A stretch of 33,830 nucleotides of DNA from Loktanella sp. (GCA_024686085.1 JAIBDT010000028.1:1-33830), one strand, 5' to 3'; numbered from the stretch's first letter, positions 16,354 to 25,936 are shown. The notes: generated by a model not told the origin, from the sequence alone. Numbers and translations: made by a program.

Positions 16354-17730
16354 TTACTTTTCGGGGCCACGTTCCCCAAATATGTCTTCAACAAACGTGG
16401 CCAAGTCTTGCGATTGCCGCAAGGTCAGCCCCGCCACCGCGACCTTCTTGGTCTGTTGCGGTGTGATTGCGGACGTAAAACCAAGTTTTTGCGCTTCTTT
16501 CAATCTATTTTCGGTCTGAACCGCTGGTCTTAGCGCTCCAGAGAGACTTATTTCCCCAAATACCACAGCTTCGGCGGGTAATGGCGCGTCTTCGCGGGCT
16601 GAAACAAGTGCGGCGGCGACGGCCAGATCAGCGGCAGGATCGTTTATCTTCATCCCGCCCGCCACATTCAGGTAGACATCCAGCCCCGTGAACGGCACGC
16701 CGCAGCGCGATTCTAACACCGCAAGGATCATCCCCAACCTGCCACTATCCAGCCCGACAACGGACCGTTTGGGTTGGCTATGTGGTGACGGGGCGACCAG
16801 CGCTTGGATTTCGGTCAGCATCGGGCGCGTGCCTTCAATGCCCGCAAAAACCACCGACCCCGCACTTGGTTTGCCACGATCTGTCAGGAATAGCGCCGAC
16901 GGGTTTTTAACCTCGGCTAGCCCTTTACCCGTCATCTCGAACACACCGATCTCGTCGGCAGGGCCAAACCGGTTCTTGACCGAGCGCAAAATGCGGAACT
17001 GATGCCCACGCTCGCCTTCAAAATACAGCACCGTATCGACCATATGTTCAACGACACGGGGGCCTGCAATCGACCCGTCTTTGGTCACATGGCCCACCAT
17101 AATCACCGACATATCGTGGGTCTTGGCAAAGGTCGTCAGCTCATGGGCAGACGATCTGACCTGTGACACCGATCCGGGGGCGCTATCGACATTATCGGCC
17201 CACATGGTCTGGATCGAATCGATAATCGCCAGATCAGGCTTTTCGGTCTCTAGAGTTGTCAAAATATCGCGTAAATTGGTCTCGGACGCCAGCTTCACAG
17301 GGCTTTGCGTCAACCCCAACCGCTGCGCACGCATCTGGATCTGATTGGTCGATTCCTCGCCCGAAATATAAAGCACCTTCAGGCCGTTGCGGGCAAACCG
17401 TGCGGCAGCCTGCAACAAGAGCGTCGATTTCCCGATACCGGGATCACCGCCCACCAGCAGGGCAGAGGCTTTGACCAACCCGCCGCCCAAAACGCGGTCC
17501 AACTCGCCGACACCCGAAAACGTGCGCGGCGGTGGGGCCTCGGTCGTGGCCAAATCAGTCAGCGGGATCTGCTTGCCGCGCATACCGCCCAGCGACTTCT
17601 TGGCAGGACCCGTGCCCAAGGGCTTGTCTTCTTGAATACAATTCCAAGCGTTACAGGCGTCGCACTGGCCTGACCACTTGGTATGAGACGCGCCGCATTC
17701 GGTGCAGGAATATATCTTTTGCTTTGCCAT
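16354..17730 (-). CDS. radA: DNA repair protein RadA
   Basis: RadA is a RecA-like ATPase that aids branch migration in recombinational repair. The 458-residue protein starts at 17730 (MAKQKIYSCTECGA). It has a C4 zinc finger (CTECG...CDACNAW), a Walker A motif GGDPGIGKSTLL, the RadA-specific KNRFGPADEIGVFEM motif, and a C-terminal Lon-protease-like domain (from about residue 290) ending in LATFVEDIFGE. The frame is open upstream to 17772 but without conservation. It sits between the PqiA-like gene (45 nt gap) and cvpA. Confidence 0.97.
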   Translation of the reverse strand: MAKQKIYSCTECGASHTKWSGQCDACNAWNCIQEDKPLGTGPAKKSLGGMRGKQIPLTDLATTEAPPPRTFSGVGELDRVLGGGLVKASALLVGGDPGIGKSTLLLQAAARFARNGLKVLYISGEESTNQIQMRAQRLGLTQSPVKLASETNLRDILTTLETEKPDLAIIDSIQTMWADNVDSAPGSVSQVRSSAHELTTFAKTHDMSVIMVGHVTKDGSIAGPRVVEHMVDTVLYFEGERGHQFRILRSVKNRFGPADEIGVFEMTGKGLAEVKNPSALFLTDRGKPSAGSVVFAGIEGTRPMLTEIQALVAPSPHSQPKRSVVGLDSGRLGMILAVLESRCGVPFTGLDVYLNVAGGMKINDPAADLAVAAALVSAREDAPLPAEAVVFGEISLSGALRPAVQTENRLKEAQKLGFTSAITPQQTKKVAVAGLTLRQSQDLATFVEDIFGERGPEK

Positions 17731-17775
17731 GTTCCCGTTTTGCCCCATTAACCATGCGCTGGCAATGGGCAAAGA

Positions 17776-18234
17776 TTACGCCGCAGGTTTGGGGCCAATG
17801 ATGCGCGGGGTCAGGGCTGAAATGACAATCGACAAAAGGATACAAGCCGTAAACAGATACAACCCGTAAGCGGTCTCGATTTTGCCGATGCCCACGCCCT
17901 TGGTCAGCACAATGTAAAGCGCGATCAAAAACACATCCGCCATCGCCAGCTTGCCGAGCCAGGACATCACAGGCAGCAATTTGGGGGACAGCAGGTCAAA
18001 ATGGATCAACGCCAGCCCGATTGTCTTGAGATACGGGGCAAAAAGCGCGAATACCGTCACGACCAACGCCAAAAACACATCACTGCCCCAAAGGCTTTGC
18101 AGACCCGAAATAACGCTAATCTCGGACAGCTTGAACAGCGGCAAAATACCTGCACGCATCAAGGGGGCAAACCACGCAATCGGAAAGGCAACCAACAACG
18201 CAAGGTTGGCTGCAATTAAAACCAGTCTCAACAT
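17776..18234 (-). CDS. PqiA-like (paraquat-inducible protein A family) membrane protein
   Basis: This 152-residue protein has four hydrophobic segments. The segment LGKLAMADVFLIALYIVLTKG followed by KIETAYGLYLFTACILLSI matches the PqiA/YebS domain pattern, in which a WS-LD-F core precedes a short amphipathic loop and a last helix. PqiA proteins act with MCE proteins in membrane lipid transport; here it is a single-domain version. The first gene of this run ends 6 nt upstream, and radA follows 45 nt downstream. The identity is by pattern, not by full alignment. Confidence 0.75.
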   Translation of the reverse strand: MLRLVLIAANLALLVAFPIAWFAPLMRAGILPLFKLSEISVISGLQSLWGSDVFLALVVTVFALFAPYLKTIGLALIHFDLLSPKLLPVMSWLGKLAMADVFLIALYIVLTKGVGIGKIETAYGLYLFTACILLSIVISALTPRIIGPKPAA

Positions 18235-18240
18235 GCAGGG

Positions 18241-18981
18241 TTACTCGGCCGCAGGCTTTTGGGCCAAACTCACAACATTGTCCTCAGCTTTACTCAATTT
18301 ATACCCCAGACCGGGCAGGATCGCTTGCAGCTTTTCATCCAATTGATCTAGCTGGGAGGCAACAACGCTTTCTTCTAGATCAACCTGCTGCGCCCATTTA
18401 CGCAGCTCTTGCGTGGTATGCAGGGCGTCAACGATCATATCTTGCTGTTTCTCGGCTTCTTCCTGACGCTGCTGAAGGAATACCTTGGCGCGGGCGATTT
18501 TCTCGTCGGAATAAACATCGGCCAAATGACGGGACTGTTGCGACATCTGGGCCGCAACTTCGATCACTTCTGGTTCCAATTGACGCAAATCAGGGTGGTC
18601 GCGCAGATAGGCAAGGCGCTCGCGGACGGCATCAAACTCGGCACTCATGGTAAATACGCCGGACCGGTCCGCCGTATGGCAATAGTGATAGGCGCGGGCG
18701 ACATCATCCATGCCAATCTGGAACGACCGGTGGCTGCGCTCCAGCGCGTGAAGACGCATATTGGTGGGGATCATCAGGGCCGCAGACACCATCAAGGCAG
18801 TCGCAGCAATTTGAACGTAAGTGCCGAAATTCACCAACGTCACATCACCAAAAGCCATGGGAAGTGATAACCAGGACGCCGCGCCGAAAACACAAAGAAA
18901 GGTGTAGATGACCATCGCTGCCGCACCAGTGCCAACCGCAATTATCGCGCCGCCCTGAAGACCGCGAAACAACAGATACAT
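18241..18981 (-). CDS. Hypothetical membrane-anchored helical protein
   Basis: The ATG at 18981 gives 246 residues; the extension to 19113 is not supported. Two transmembrane segments lie near the N-terminus (GGAIIAVGTGAAAMVIYTFL and AATALMVSAALMIPT). After them come a histidine/acid-rich region (ERSHRSFQIGMDDVARAYHYCHTADRSG) and a long coiled-coil-like stretch (about residues 120-225) rich in Gln, Glu and Ala. I recognise no catalytic motif; similar proteins in this family are sometimes labelled DNA repair, which the sequence does not show. It is the first gene of the run leading to pqiA-like, radA and cvpA. Confidence 0.8.
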   Translation of the reverse strand: MYLLFRGLQGGAIIAVGTGAAAMVIYTFLCVFGAASWLSLPMAFGDVTLVNFGTYVQIAATALMVSAALMIPTNMRLHALERSHRSFQIGMDDVARAYHYCHTADRSGVFTMSAEFDAVRERLAYLRDHPDLRQLEPEVIEVAAQMSQQSRHLADVYSDEKIARAKVFLQQRQEEAEKQQDMIVDALHTTQELRKWAQQVDLEESVVASQLDQLDEKLQAILPGLGYKLSKAEDNVVSLAQKPAAE

Positions 18982-19392
18982 CGTACTCGTAAAGCGCAAA
19001 TTACTTCCCCCAAAGTCAAACCTTAAGCAATAATGAAAGCTTAACGGAATAGTTCCGCTAAACCATAGGGGGAATTTTCGGATCGTTTTCACGGTGTGCG
19101 AGATCCGAAACAATCAGCGGAAAGCGCCGTGAATTGTCACCCAAACTGATCACCCGAGATTGGTAGGAATCCGTCAAAATATTCAGCTTGGTGGCGCAAA
19201 TAGGTGTCTTTCCGCCTATTTTTGCCCTCACAGCACTTCGTTTTTGCAATTTTTCAGAACACGAAAATCTAATCATGGTTAAGAGGTCACAGTCGGCACG
19301 ATTTTACGTTGCGACCTGTGGATAACTTATCGGATTAGCCAAATTCGCACGAATAATTTGGCGAATTGGGGGAAGCGAAACCCTCAATCCGT
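18982..19392. other. Gap without a convincing gene, with a DnaA box and inverted repeats
   Basis: No gene with a good start and conserved composition is seen in these 411 nt. The region is AT-richer than its neighbours. It carries a perfect DnaA box (19317-19325), the inverted repeat CCAAATT-9 nt-AATTTGG (19339-19361), and AAATAGG/CCTATTT arms (19198-19204 and 19215-19221). It must hold the promoter of the hypothetical membrane protein (minus strand) and the 3' end of alr. Confidence 0.5.
19317..19325 (-). promoter_or_regulatory. DnaA box (TTATCCACA)
   Basis: TGTGGATAA on the plus strand is the exact reverse complement of the consensus DnaA box TTATCCACA. It lies between alr and the hypothetical membrane protein. 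A single nonamer may be chance, but a second lies upstream of dnaB. Confidence 0.5.
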
Positions 19393-20430
19393 TCAGCCAC
19401 CACGTGTGCGTCGGCTATAACGCGGACCAAGCGAGGTCAGTATTTCATAGCCAATCGTGCCTGCGGCCTTTGCCAATTGGTCAACGCTTTGCTGCGGTCC
19501 CAAGATCGTCAGTGCGTGCGGTTCTTCCGACAGGTCCGTCACATCCACCGTGATCAGGTCCATTGAGACACGGCCAATCAATGGGCAGGGCTCGTTGCCG
19601 TAATATAGCATCGCCTTATCAGACATGGCGCGGATCAAGCCGTCAGCATAGCCCGAGGACACAGTGGCAATACGGCTCGGGCGCTCGGCCTGCCACGCAT
19701 TGGCATAGCCCACGACCTCGCCCGCATCCAGACGGCGAATTTGCACGACAGGCAAATCCATTTGCACAACCGTTTTGGCCTGCGCGAAGGGCAAACCGCC
19801 ATACAAGCCAATGCCCGGACGGGTCACATCAAAATGATATTCCTTGCCCAGCAAGATGCCGCCTGTGGCAGACAACGACCGCGGCACGGTTATGCCATCG
19901 GTCATCTGGTGAAATACATCCAACTGGTAGGCATTCATCGGATGATCAGGTTCGTCGGCACAGGCAAGATGGCTCATGACTAGGGTCGGGTGTTGGGCAA
20001 GCGCGATCTCGGCAATCGCGCCCCATTCATCCCACTCCATGCCCAGACGGTTCATGCCAGTATCCAGCTGGATACCAAACGGCTTGCCGGGCAGGGCCTC
20101 AAAATGACGCGACACCTGATCAATCGAATTCAGCAGAGGGGTCAATTCAAGATCGCCGATCATGTCGGTGTCGCCGCGCATGTGGCCTGAAAACACCGAG
20201 ATTTCTGGACCAGATCCCAAAGCTTGGCGAATGGCGGCCCCTTCTTCGGCAACAGCCACAAAGAACCTGCGCGCACCCGCCTTAGCCAGCGCCTTGGCAA
20301 CCGTGCCCGCGCCTAATCCATAGCCGTCCGCTTTGACCACAGCGCCGGTTTCGGCGGTCGTCATTTTATCCAAAGTCCGCCAGTTTGAAATAATGGCGTC
20401 AAGGTCGATTGAAATATGTCCAGTGCTCAT
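19393..20430 (-). CDS. alr: Alanine racemase
   Basis: This PLP enzyme makes D-alanine for peptidoglycan. The 345-residue protein starts at 20430 ([14 protein letters not shown]) with AAGGA about 6 nt upstream. The PLP-binding Lys is in [11 protein letters not shown], and the catalytic Tyr is in [13 protein letters not shown], followed by the PLP-site motif [28 protein letters not shown] ends the protein. It is divergent from the sterol-desaturase gene and next to the 411-nt gap downstream. Confidence 0.96.
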   Translation of the reverse strand: MSTGHISIDLDAIISNWRTLDKMTTAETGAVVKADGYGLGAGTVAKALAKAGARRFFVAVAEEGAAIRQALGSGPEISVFSGHMRGDTDMIGDLELTPLLNSIDQVSRHFEALPGKPFGIQLDTGMNRLGMEWDEWGAIAEIALAQHPTLVMSHLACADEPDHPMNAYQLDVFHQMTDGITVPRSLSATGGILLGKEYHFDVTRPGIGLYGGLPFAQAKTVVQMDLPVVQIRRLDAGEVVGYANAWQAERPSRIATVSSGYADGLIRAMSDKAMLYYGNEPCPLIGRVSMDLITVDVTDLSEEPHALTILGPQQSVDQLAKAAGTIGYEILTSLGPRYSRRTRGG

Positions 20431-20562
20431 AAGGGTCCTTTTGTCAGCACAGCACTGTTGCGACAAGGGGGCATAGGGCGCAAGAAATGTAACAATTGCA
20501 GATACAGCATGGATTTTTGCAGTTTTCCGCGCAAATCTGCACCAAATCTCAGGAGACGAGTA

Positions 20563-21714
20563 ATGTCGGTGCTACGCAAAGTTATTAACCAGTTAGAGAC
20601 ACCACGCGACCAGCGGCCTTTGGGCAGTGGGTGGCTATCAGGGGCATTGGCGCTTTTGGCCAGTCTCGCGGGTCTTTTGATGGTGCTTTTGCGCTGGTTC
20701 CCCGAAACGCTGTCTTACCCGGAAATCGCATTCATCCAAGATAGCGGGGCGGTCACAGTGGCCCTGCGCTTCGTGCTTTTGGCGGGTTACGCGCTGGCCC
20801 TGATCAGCCTGATCTTGTCCACGCGCAAAACACTGGGCTGGACAGCACTGGCGATCTCGGTGGTGGCCTCGCTCATGGCAACGTCGCAACCGACCTTCGG
20901 GGGAGGCACTAGCCAAAGCCTCTATTTCGGGCTCGATTATTTCATCATCAACGTGCTGATCGTTGGCTTTTTGTTTGTGCCACTGGAACGGTTCTTTCCC
21001 GCAAGGTCAGAACAAACAGTCTTTCGGCCCGAATGGCAGGAAGACATGTTCTACTATCTGATCAGCTCGATGATGGTGCAGGTCCTCGGTTTCATCACTC
21101 TGGCCCCCGCTAATATGGTCAACGCGCAGGTCGCATTAGATGATTTTCGTATTCATATCGTGAACTTACCGTTTCTGGTGCAAGTGATCATCATCATGGC
21201 CGCGACGGATTTGGTGCAATACTGGGTGCACCGCGCATTCCACATGGTGCCGTTCCTGTGGCGGTTTCACGCCATCCACCATTCTACCAAAAAGATGGAC
21301 TGGCTTGCGGGGGCACGGATGCACCTGATGGAAATCGCCGTGCTGCGCAGCCTGACCGCATTGCCGATGTTCACCCTCGGGTTCAGGCCAGAGGCGATCC
21401 AAGGCTATCTGCTGATCGTCTATTTCTACTCGTCGTTTATCCACGCCAATATCGGCTGGAAACTAGGCTTTCTGGAACGGTTCTTTGTGACGCCGCGCTT
21501 TCACCACTGGCACCACGGATCAGACCGCGACGCGATTGACATCAACTACGCCAGCCACTTTCCGATCTACGACTGGCTGTTTGGCACGCACCATTTACCC
21601 GAAACAGATTGGCCCGAAAACTACGGGGTCGTGGGGGATAATGTTCCCAAAGGGTATTGGAAGCAGTTCATCCACCCGTTTGTGAAAGACAAACCAAAGC
21701 CACCGACTGCGTGA
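20563..21714 (+). CDS. Fatty acid hydroxylase/sterol desaturase family membrane protein
   Basis: This 383-residue membrane protein (from the ATG at 20563, with AGGAG 9 nt upstream) is a diiron hydroxylase. The three histidine boxes that bind iron are present: HRAFH, HAIHHS and HHWHH, with a further His in [11 protein letters not shown]. It has about four to six hydrophobic helices before and between them. The family hydroxylates or desaturates lipids and sterol-like molecules; the substrate is not predictable here. Its TGA at 21712-21714 directly abuts the TAA of the convergent dnaB. Confidence 0.92.
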   Translation: MSVLRKVINQLETPRDQRPLGSGWLSGALALLASLAGLLMVLLRWFPETLSYPEIAFIQDSGAVTVALRFVLLAGYALALISLILSTRKTLGWTALAISVVASLMATSQPTFGGGTSQSLYFGLDYFIINVLIVGFLFVPLERFFPARSEQTVFRPEWQEDMFYYLISSMMVQVLGFITLAPANMVNAQVALDDFRIHIVNLPFLVQVIIIMAATDLVQYWVHRAFHMVPFLWRFHAIHHSTKKMDWLAGARMHLMEIAVLRSLTALPMFTLGFRPEAIQGYLLIVYFYSSFIHANIGWKLGFLERFFVTPRFHHWHHGSDRDAIDINYASHFPIYDWLFGTHHLPETDWPENYGVVGDNVPKGYWKQFIHPFVKDKPKPPTA

Positions 21715-23208
21715 TTAATACTCTTCGGACGGCGTCCCTTGCCATGGCTGCACAAGGTTTCCAAATCGGGTGAACTGACCTTCAAACGACAGACCAACGG
21801 ACCCGATTGGGCCGTGACGCTGCTTGCCGATCACGACTTCGGCTTTGCCGCGCAGGCGTTCCATTTCGTCTTGCCACAAGGCGATCTTGTCCATCTCGTG
21901 ATCACCAGGCTTTTCGCGCTCTTTGTAGTATTCCTCGCGGTACACAAACATCACGACATCGGCATCCTGCTCGATCGAGCCTGATTCCCGCAGGTCGGAA
22001 AGTTGCGGGCGTTTGTCTTCACGGCTTTCAACCTGACGCGACAGCTGGGACAGGGCGATGACGGGGATGTTCAGTTCCTTGGCAATCGCCTTCAGGCCCA
22101 TCGTGATTTCGGTGATTTCATTGACGCGGTTCTCTGACCGGCCAGAGCCGCGCACAAGCTGCAAATAGTCGACCATCAGCACGTCCAACCCGTGTGTTCG
22201 TTTGAGACGGCGGGCGCGGGCGGCGAGTTGGCTGATCGGCAAGGCGGGCGTGTCATCGATATATAGCGGGCAGGCCTCTAGCGATTTGGCCGCATCAACA
22301 AAGCGGCGGAACTCGGCCTCGGTCATGTCGCCGGACCGGATCTGGTGAGAGTTCACTTCGGAGGCTTCCGACAAAATCCGTGCGGCAAGTTGTTCGGCGG
22401 ACATCTCAAGCGAATAGAAACCCACGACACCGCCGTTGACGGCACCTTCGGACCCGTCGGGCAGGGTGCCCTTTTTATAGGCCTTAGCGACGTTATAGGC
22501 GATGTTGGTCGCCAGCGATGTTTTCCCCATCGACGGGCGACCCGCGAGGATCAAAAGGTCGGATTTGTGCAGGCCACCGAGTTTTTTATCCAGATCAACC
22601 AGCCCGGTGGACACACCAGAAAGCCCGCCATCACGTTGGTAGGCGGCGTTGGCGACGACCACGGCATCGGTCACGGCTTTTAGGAAAGACTGGAAGCCAG
22701 AGGCGGTCGAGCCTTGCTCGGCCAAACGGTAAAGCTCTTGTTCTGCCTCGACAATTTGCTCGCGCGGTTCAGATAGCACGTCCATTTTGGCGGCCTTGTC
22801 GGCGATGTTGCGGCCCACTTGGATCAACTCGCGGCGGGTCGCGAGGTCATAGATCATCTGCGCATAGTCAGCCGCTGCAAAGGCGGAAATCGCAGAGCCC
22901 GCAAGACGGGCTAGATAGGCGGGACCGCCCAGCTCTTTGAGGCCTTCGTCGTCTTCCAGAAAGGTCTTGAGCGTGACAGGGGACGCCAGCGCGTTCTTGG
23001 AAATTCGGTTTGCGGCCGTCTCGAAGATGCGAGCGTGCACGGGATCGTAAAAGTGCTTTGGACCCACGATTGAGGCTACGCGGTCAAAGATGTCGTTGTT
23101 GGTCAGAATAGCGCCAAGCAATTGCTGTTCTGCTTCAATGGAATGCGGCATCGTGTCGATGCTGGCCTCGGCCACACCTGTTGCATTGAATGTTGCGACT
23201 TCGTTCAT
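21715..23208 (-). CDS. dnaB: Replicative DNA helicase
   Basis: DnaB unwinds DNA at the replication fork. The 497-residue protein starts at 23208 (MNEVATFN), with GGGGA upstream, and carries the N-terminal domain (SIEAEQQLLGAIL), the Walker A motif AGRPSMGKTSLA, the DnaB Walker B region (LDVLMVDYLQL) and the SQLSRQVESR arginine-finger region. Length is typical. A DnaA box 76 nt upstream suggests DnaA-linked control. It lies downstream of pyrE on the same strand. Confidence 0.97.
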   Translation of the reverse strand: MNEVATFNATGVAEASIDTMPHSIEAEQQLLGAILTNNDIFDRVASIVGPKHFYDPVHARIFETAANRISKNALASPVTLKTFLEDDEGLKELGGPAYLARLAGSAISAFAAADYAQMIYDLATRRELIQVGRNIADKAAKMDVLSEPREQIVEAEQELYRLAEQGSTASGFQSFLKAVTDAVVVANAAYQRDGGLSGVSTGLVDLDKKLGGLHKSDLLILAGRPSMGKTSLATNIAYNVAKAYKKGTLPDGSEGAVNGGVVGFYSLEMSAEQLAARILSEASEVNSHQIRSGDMTEAEFRRFVDAAKSLEACPLYIDDTPALPISQLAARARRLKRTHGLDVLMVDYLQLVRGSGRSENRVNEITEITMGLKAIAKELNIPVIALSQLSRQVESREDKRPQLSDLRESGSIEQDADVVMFVYREEYYKEREKPGDHEMDKIALWQDEMERLRGKAEVVIGKQRHGPIGSVGLSFEGQFTRFGNLVQPWQGTPSEEY

Positions 23209-23283
23209 TTGTTTCCCCAGACAGACCCAAGTTTGCTTGCCGTTCTTTACAAAAAGCGGGCAAAGCACGCAAATTGTATGTTT

Positions 23284-23292
23284 TGTGGATAA
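23284..23292 (-). promoter_or_regulatory. DnaA box (TTATCCACA) upstream of dnaB
   Basis: A perfect consensus DnaA box lies 76 nt before the dnaB ATG. Eight nt further upstream are the perfect inverted arms CCTAGC (23300-23305) and GCTAGG (23323-23328), spaced by 17 nt. Together they look like the regulatory region of dnaB. Confidence 0.55.
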
Positions 23293-23342
23293 GTCTGATC
23301 CTAGCAGATTTGGTGGTGTAACGCTAGGAAATGGCTAAATGA

Positions 23343-23369
23343 TGTGGCCAAGGGGTTAACCTTGCCACA
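23343..23369. terminator. Hairpin after pyrE, possible terminator
   Basis: TGTGGCCAAGG (23343-23353) pairs with CCTTGCCACA (23360-23369) with one bulged C, around a 6-nt loop. No clear T-run follows on the minus strand, so termination of pyrE here is only possible. Confidence 0.3.
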
Positions 23370-23393
23370 ACATTTAATTATTTCGCTGCAAGC

Positions 23394-24071
23394 TTATCCC
23401 TGGCGCGCTGCTGACCAGCCTGCCGGATCGCGCAGGTATGCTTCGACTGCGTCGAGGGTTTCAGAATCGTAGGCGCCGCGTGCTTTGGCCTCGGCGAGAA
23501 CGTCCCACCATGTGCACAGGTGCAAGAGCTGCACGCCGTGGTCGGAGAGTGTTTTTTCGACGTCTGCAAAGATGCCGTAATAGAAAATAACCGCCGTCGC
23601 AGAGCAGGTCGCACCGGTTTCGCGGATCGCGTCCACAAACGAGAGCTTGGAGCCGCCGTCGGTTGTCAGATCCTCGACCAGAAGCACGCGCTGGCCTTCG
23701 GTCATGTCGCCCTCGATACGCGCATTTTTGCCGTAGCCTTTCGGCTTTTTGCGCACATAGGTCATCGGCAGGGCAAGCCGTTCGGCCACAAGGGCTGCGA
23801 ATGGAATGCCCGCCGTTTCGCCGCCTGCGATGTTGTCAAAGGCTTCAAAACCCGCTTCGCGCATGATCGTCACCGACAAAAAGTCCATCAAAGTGGACCT
23901 TATCCGCGGATAAGAAATGAGCTTGCGGCAGTCCACATATGTGGGGGCTTGTTTGCCAGAAGCGTGCGTAAACGGGTCCTTTGCGTTGAACGTAATCGCG
24001 CCGATTTCCAAGAGCATACCTGCGGTCAGGCGTGCGATTTCGTCTTTTGCGGGAAAGGATGAAGGAATCAT
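23394..24071 (-). CDS. pyrE: Orotate phosphoribosyltransferase
   Basis: PyrE joins orotate and PRPP to give OMP in pyrimidine synthesis. The 225-residue protein has the PRPP-binding loop [14 protein letters not shown] (around residue 135) and the [14 protein letters not shown] flexible loop used in catalysis. The start at 24071 follows the pyrC stop by 12 nt, so pyrC and pyrE form an operon. Confidence 0.96.
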   Translation of the reverse strand: MIPSSFPAKDEIARLTAGMLLEIGAITFNAKDPFTHASGKQAPTYVDCRKLISYPRIRSTLMDFLSVTIMREAGFEAFDNIAGGETAGIPFAALVAERLALPMTYVRKKPKGYGKNARIEGDMTEGQRVLLVEDLTTDGGSKLSFVDAIRETGATCSATAVIFYYGIFADVEKTLSDHGVQLLHLCTWWDVLAEAKARGAYDSETLDAVEAYLRDPAGWSAARQG

Positions 24072-24083
24072 GTGCGCTGCTTT

Positions 24084-25142
24084 CTATGCGTTAACTTTGA
24101 CGGACCAATGTAGGTCAAAACCGGGTTCAAAGACGGTCACGGGGCCGTCTTGTGTGTCGATATGGGATGGATACTGCACAGCGTCCCCTTTGGTCAGGGT
24201 GATTGTGCGATCGTTGGCGTCCAAGCCGTAATAGCGCGGCCCGTTCAGCGATGCGAAGGCCTCTAGTTTGGACAAAGCCCCTGCAGCATCAAAGACTTCT
24301 GCGAGGCAGGACATGGTGTTGGTCGCCGTAAAGCACCCCGCGCAACCGCAGGCCTGTAGCTTAGCCGGATCGGTGTGCGGCGCGCTGTCGGTGCCCAAGA
24401 AGAACCGTTTGTCGCCCGAAATCGCCGCTTGCACCAAGGCCACGCGGTGCAGTTCACGTTTTGCCACTGGCAGGCAGTAATAATGCGGCTTGATGCCGCC
24501 CGCGAGGATGTGATTGCGGTTGATGATCAGATGGTGAGTCGTAATTGTTGCTGCCAGATTTTTCGAGCTGTCGCGCACATAATCAACCGCGTCTTGGGTT
24601 GTGACGTGTTCCATGACCACTTTGAGGTCAGGGGTCTTTTTGCGCAGTGGTTTTAACACCTTGTCAATAAAGACAGCCTCGCGGTCGAAGATGTCGATTT
24701 CGCTATTGGTCACTTCACCGTGCACGCAGAGTGGCATCCCGATCTCGGCCATTTTTTCTAAAACGGGCCGCACTTTGGTAAAGTCGGATACGCCTGAGGC
24801 GGAATTCGTTGTGGCCCCCGCGGGGTAGAGTTTGACGGCTGTGGCGATCCCTGCGGCGTGCGCTGCGGCAACATCTTCGGGGTCAGTGTCTTCGGTCAGA
24901 TAAAGTGTCATCAACGGCTGGAAGTGTGATCCGTCGGGCAGGGCTGCCATGATCCGGTCGCGGTAGGCTGTCGCCTGCTGTGCGGTCACTACGGGTGGCA
25001 CCAGATTGGGCATGATGATCGCGCGCCCGAAGTGCCGTGTGGTTTCGGGAAGCACCGCTTGCAGCATGGCTCCGTCACGCAGGTGTAAATGCCAATCGTC
25101 TGGCTGGCGGATGGTCAGGGATGTGATGTTCTTATCTGTCAT
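24084..25142 (-). CDS. pyrC: Dihydroorotase
   Basis: PyrC closes the ring of carbamoyl aspartate to dihydroorotate. The 352-residue length fits type II dihydroorotase. Metal sites are visible: DWHLHLRDG (HxH) at residue 17, the carboxylated Lys in [25 protein letters not shown], and the catalytic Asp in FLGTDSAPH. It is the first gene of pyrC-pyrE. It is divergent from the small membrane-protein gene. Confidence 0.97.
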   Translation of the reverse strand: MTDKNITSLTIRQPDDWHLHLRDGAMLQAVLPETTRHFGRAIIMPNLVPPVVTAQQATAYRDRIMAALPDGSHFQPLMTLYLTEDTDPEDVAAAHAAGIATAVKLYPAGATTNSASGVSDFTKVRPVLEKMAEIGMPLCVHGEVTNSEIDIFDREAVFIDKVLKPLRKKTPDLKVVMEHVTTQDAVDYVRDSSKNLAATITTHHLIINRNHILAGGIKPHYYCLPVAKRELHRVALVQAAISGDKRFFLGTDSAPHTDPAKLQACGCAGCFTATNTMSCLAEVFDAAGALSKLEAFASLNGPRYYGLDANDRTITLTKGDAVQYPSHIDTQDGPVTVFEPGFDLHWSVKVNA

Positions 25143-25258
25143 AATCTTCGATTACACCTTTGTGTTGGCGGTGACCAGATGCGGATTCTTCACCCTTGTA
25201 ACGCAGGACGAGCCCGCAGATACAGGCGCCAGATAAATTCGACAACGAGGAGACAGCA

Positions 25259-25543
25259 ATGTTTGGATTTTTGGCCGCGATAGTCGCGGGCTTTGTGACA
25301 CCACAACTAGAGGCGCCAGTTGCCCGCCCGTTGGCGCTTAAGTTGGAAAAGTACATCACGTTGGAAGCCTCCGAGACGCGACTGCTTGCGTTCATTATCG
25401 CCATGTTGGGCGCAGGTATTGCCAGCGCGTTATTGGATTCCGGCAGTACGTTTTGGGTCATTCTTGGCGGGGCTTTGGGGTATTTCGGCACGCGCTTGAT
25501 TGGTGCTGCCCGTGAAATGATGGACGCCCGCAACAAAAACTAA
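25259..25543 (+). CDS. Small hypothetical membrane protein
   Basis: This 94-residue protein has a hydrophobic start (FGFLAAIVAGFVTPQ), two further hydrophobic segments (LLAFIIAMLGAGIASALL and FWVILGGALGYFGTRLIG) and a basic end. GAGGAG precedes the ATG by 8 nt. No motif is recognised. It is divergent from pyrC and 108 nt ahead of the DUF1127 gene on the same strand. Its hydrophobic pattern and clear ribosome binding site support a real gene. Confidence 0.75.
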   Translation: MFGFLAAIVAGFVTPQLEAPVARPLALKLEKYITLEASETRLLAFIIAMLGAGIASALLDSGSTFWVILGGALGYFGTRLIGAAREMMDARNKN

Positions 25544-25563
25544 GGCTATGCGATAAATGCAAT

Positions 25564-25632
25564 GCTGCGATGCAGAAATAGACCTACTGCACCGCAGCAA
25601 TGTCCTTATGTGCCTATCAATCGACATTGATA
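25564..25632 (+). promoter_or_regulatory. Structured leader of the DUF1127 gene
   Basis: Two hairpins precede the AAAGGAG of the DUF1127 gene. The first pairs GCTGC (25564-25568) and GCAG (25572-25575) with CTGC (25587-25590) and GCAGC (25594-25598), separated by a 3x3 internal loop. The second is perfect: TATCAAT-CGAC-ATTGATA (25615-25632), ending 4 nt before the Shine-Dalgarno. The position suggests control of translation or RNA processing. Confidence 0.4.
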
Positions 25633-25650
25633 GTTCAAAGGAGCCAAAAA

Positions 25651-25872
25651 ATGGCCTTTATCACAGACACACGTATCGTACCAGGTGCCCCATCCGTTTT
25701 GACACGGCTCAAAACTGCGTTTGGTGCCTATTTTGACGCAGTGATTGCCGCACGCGGTCGTCGCGCGCAGATTGACCAACTTAATGCTATGTCCGACCGC
25801 CAGTTGGCCGACATCGGTATTGATCGCAAAGACATCGCCGCTGTTGTGTTCCGCGACAAGCTGCACATGTAA
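25651..25872 (+). CDS. DUF1127 small protein
   Basis: This 73-residue protein ends with the DUF1127 signature QLNAMSDRQLADIGIDRKDI, an amphipathic Arg-rich helix typical of this family. The ATG at 25651 (MAFITDTR) follows AAAGGAG by 7 nt. In Rhodobacter and Agrobacterium, DUF1127 proteins are small RNA-binding or stress-linked proteins, often with neighbouring small RNAs; the cellular role here is inferred. A clear intrinsic terminator follows. Confidence 0.9.
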   Translation: MAFITDTRIVPGAPSVLTRLKTAFGAYFDAVIAARGRRAQIDQLNAMSDRQLADIGIDRKDIAAVVFRDKLHM

Positions 25873-25894
25873 CTTGCGTCCAAGACGAAAAAAG

Positions 25895-25929
25895 GCCGCG
25901 CAGAGTTATTCTTAGCGCGGCTTTTTTTT
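25895..25929 (+). terminator. Intrinsic terminator of the DUF1127 gene
   Basis: GCCGCGC (25895-25901) pairs with GCGCGGC (25915-25921), followed by eight T's. Upstream A's make it potentially bidirectional. The stem-loop ends transcription 50 nt after the gene stop. Confidence 0.88.
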
Positions 25930-25936
25930 GTCTTGA

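Noticed and set aside
19058-19276. A 72-codon minus-strand frame in the gap beyond alr
   Set aside because: No good Shine-Dalgarno, no hydrophobic or motif pattern and it runs through the repeats of the gap.
20416-20562. N-terminal extension of the sterol-desaturase-type gene
   Set aside because: It overlaps the start of divergent alr, while the ATG at 20563 has AGGAG.
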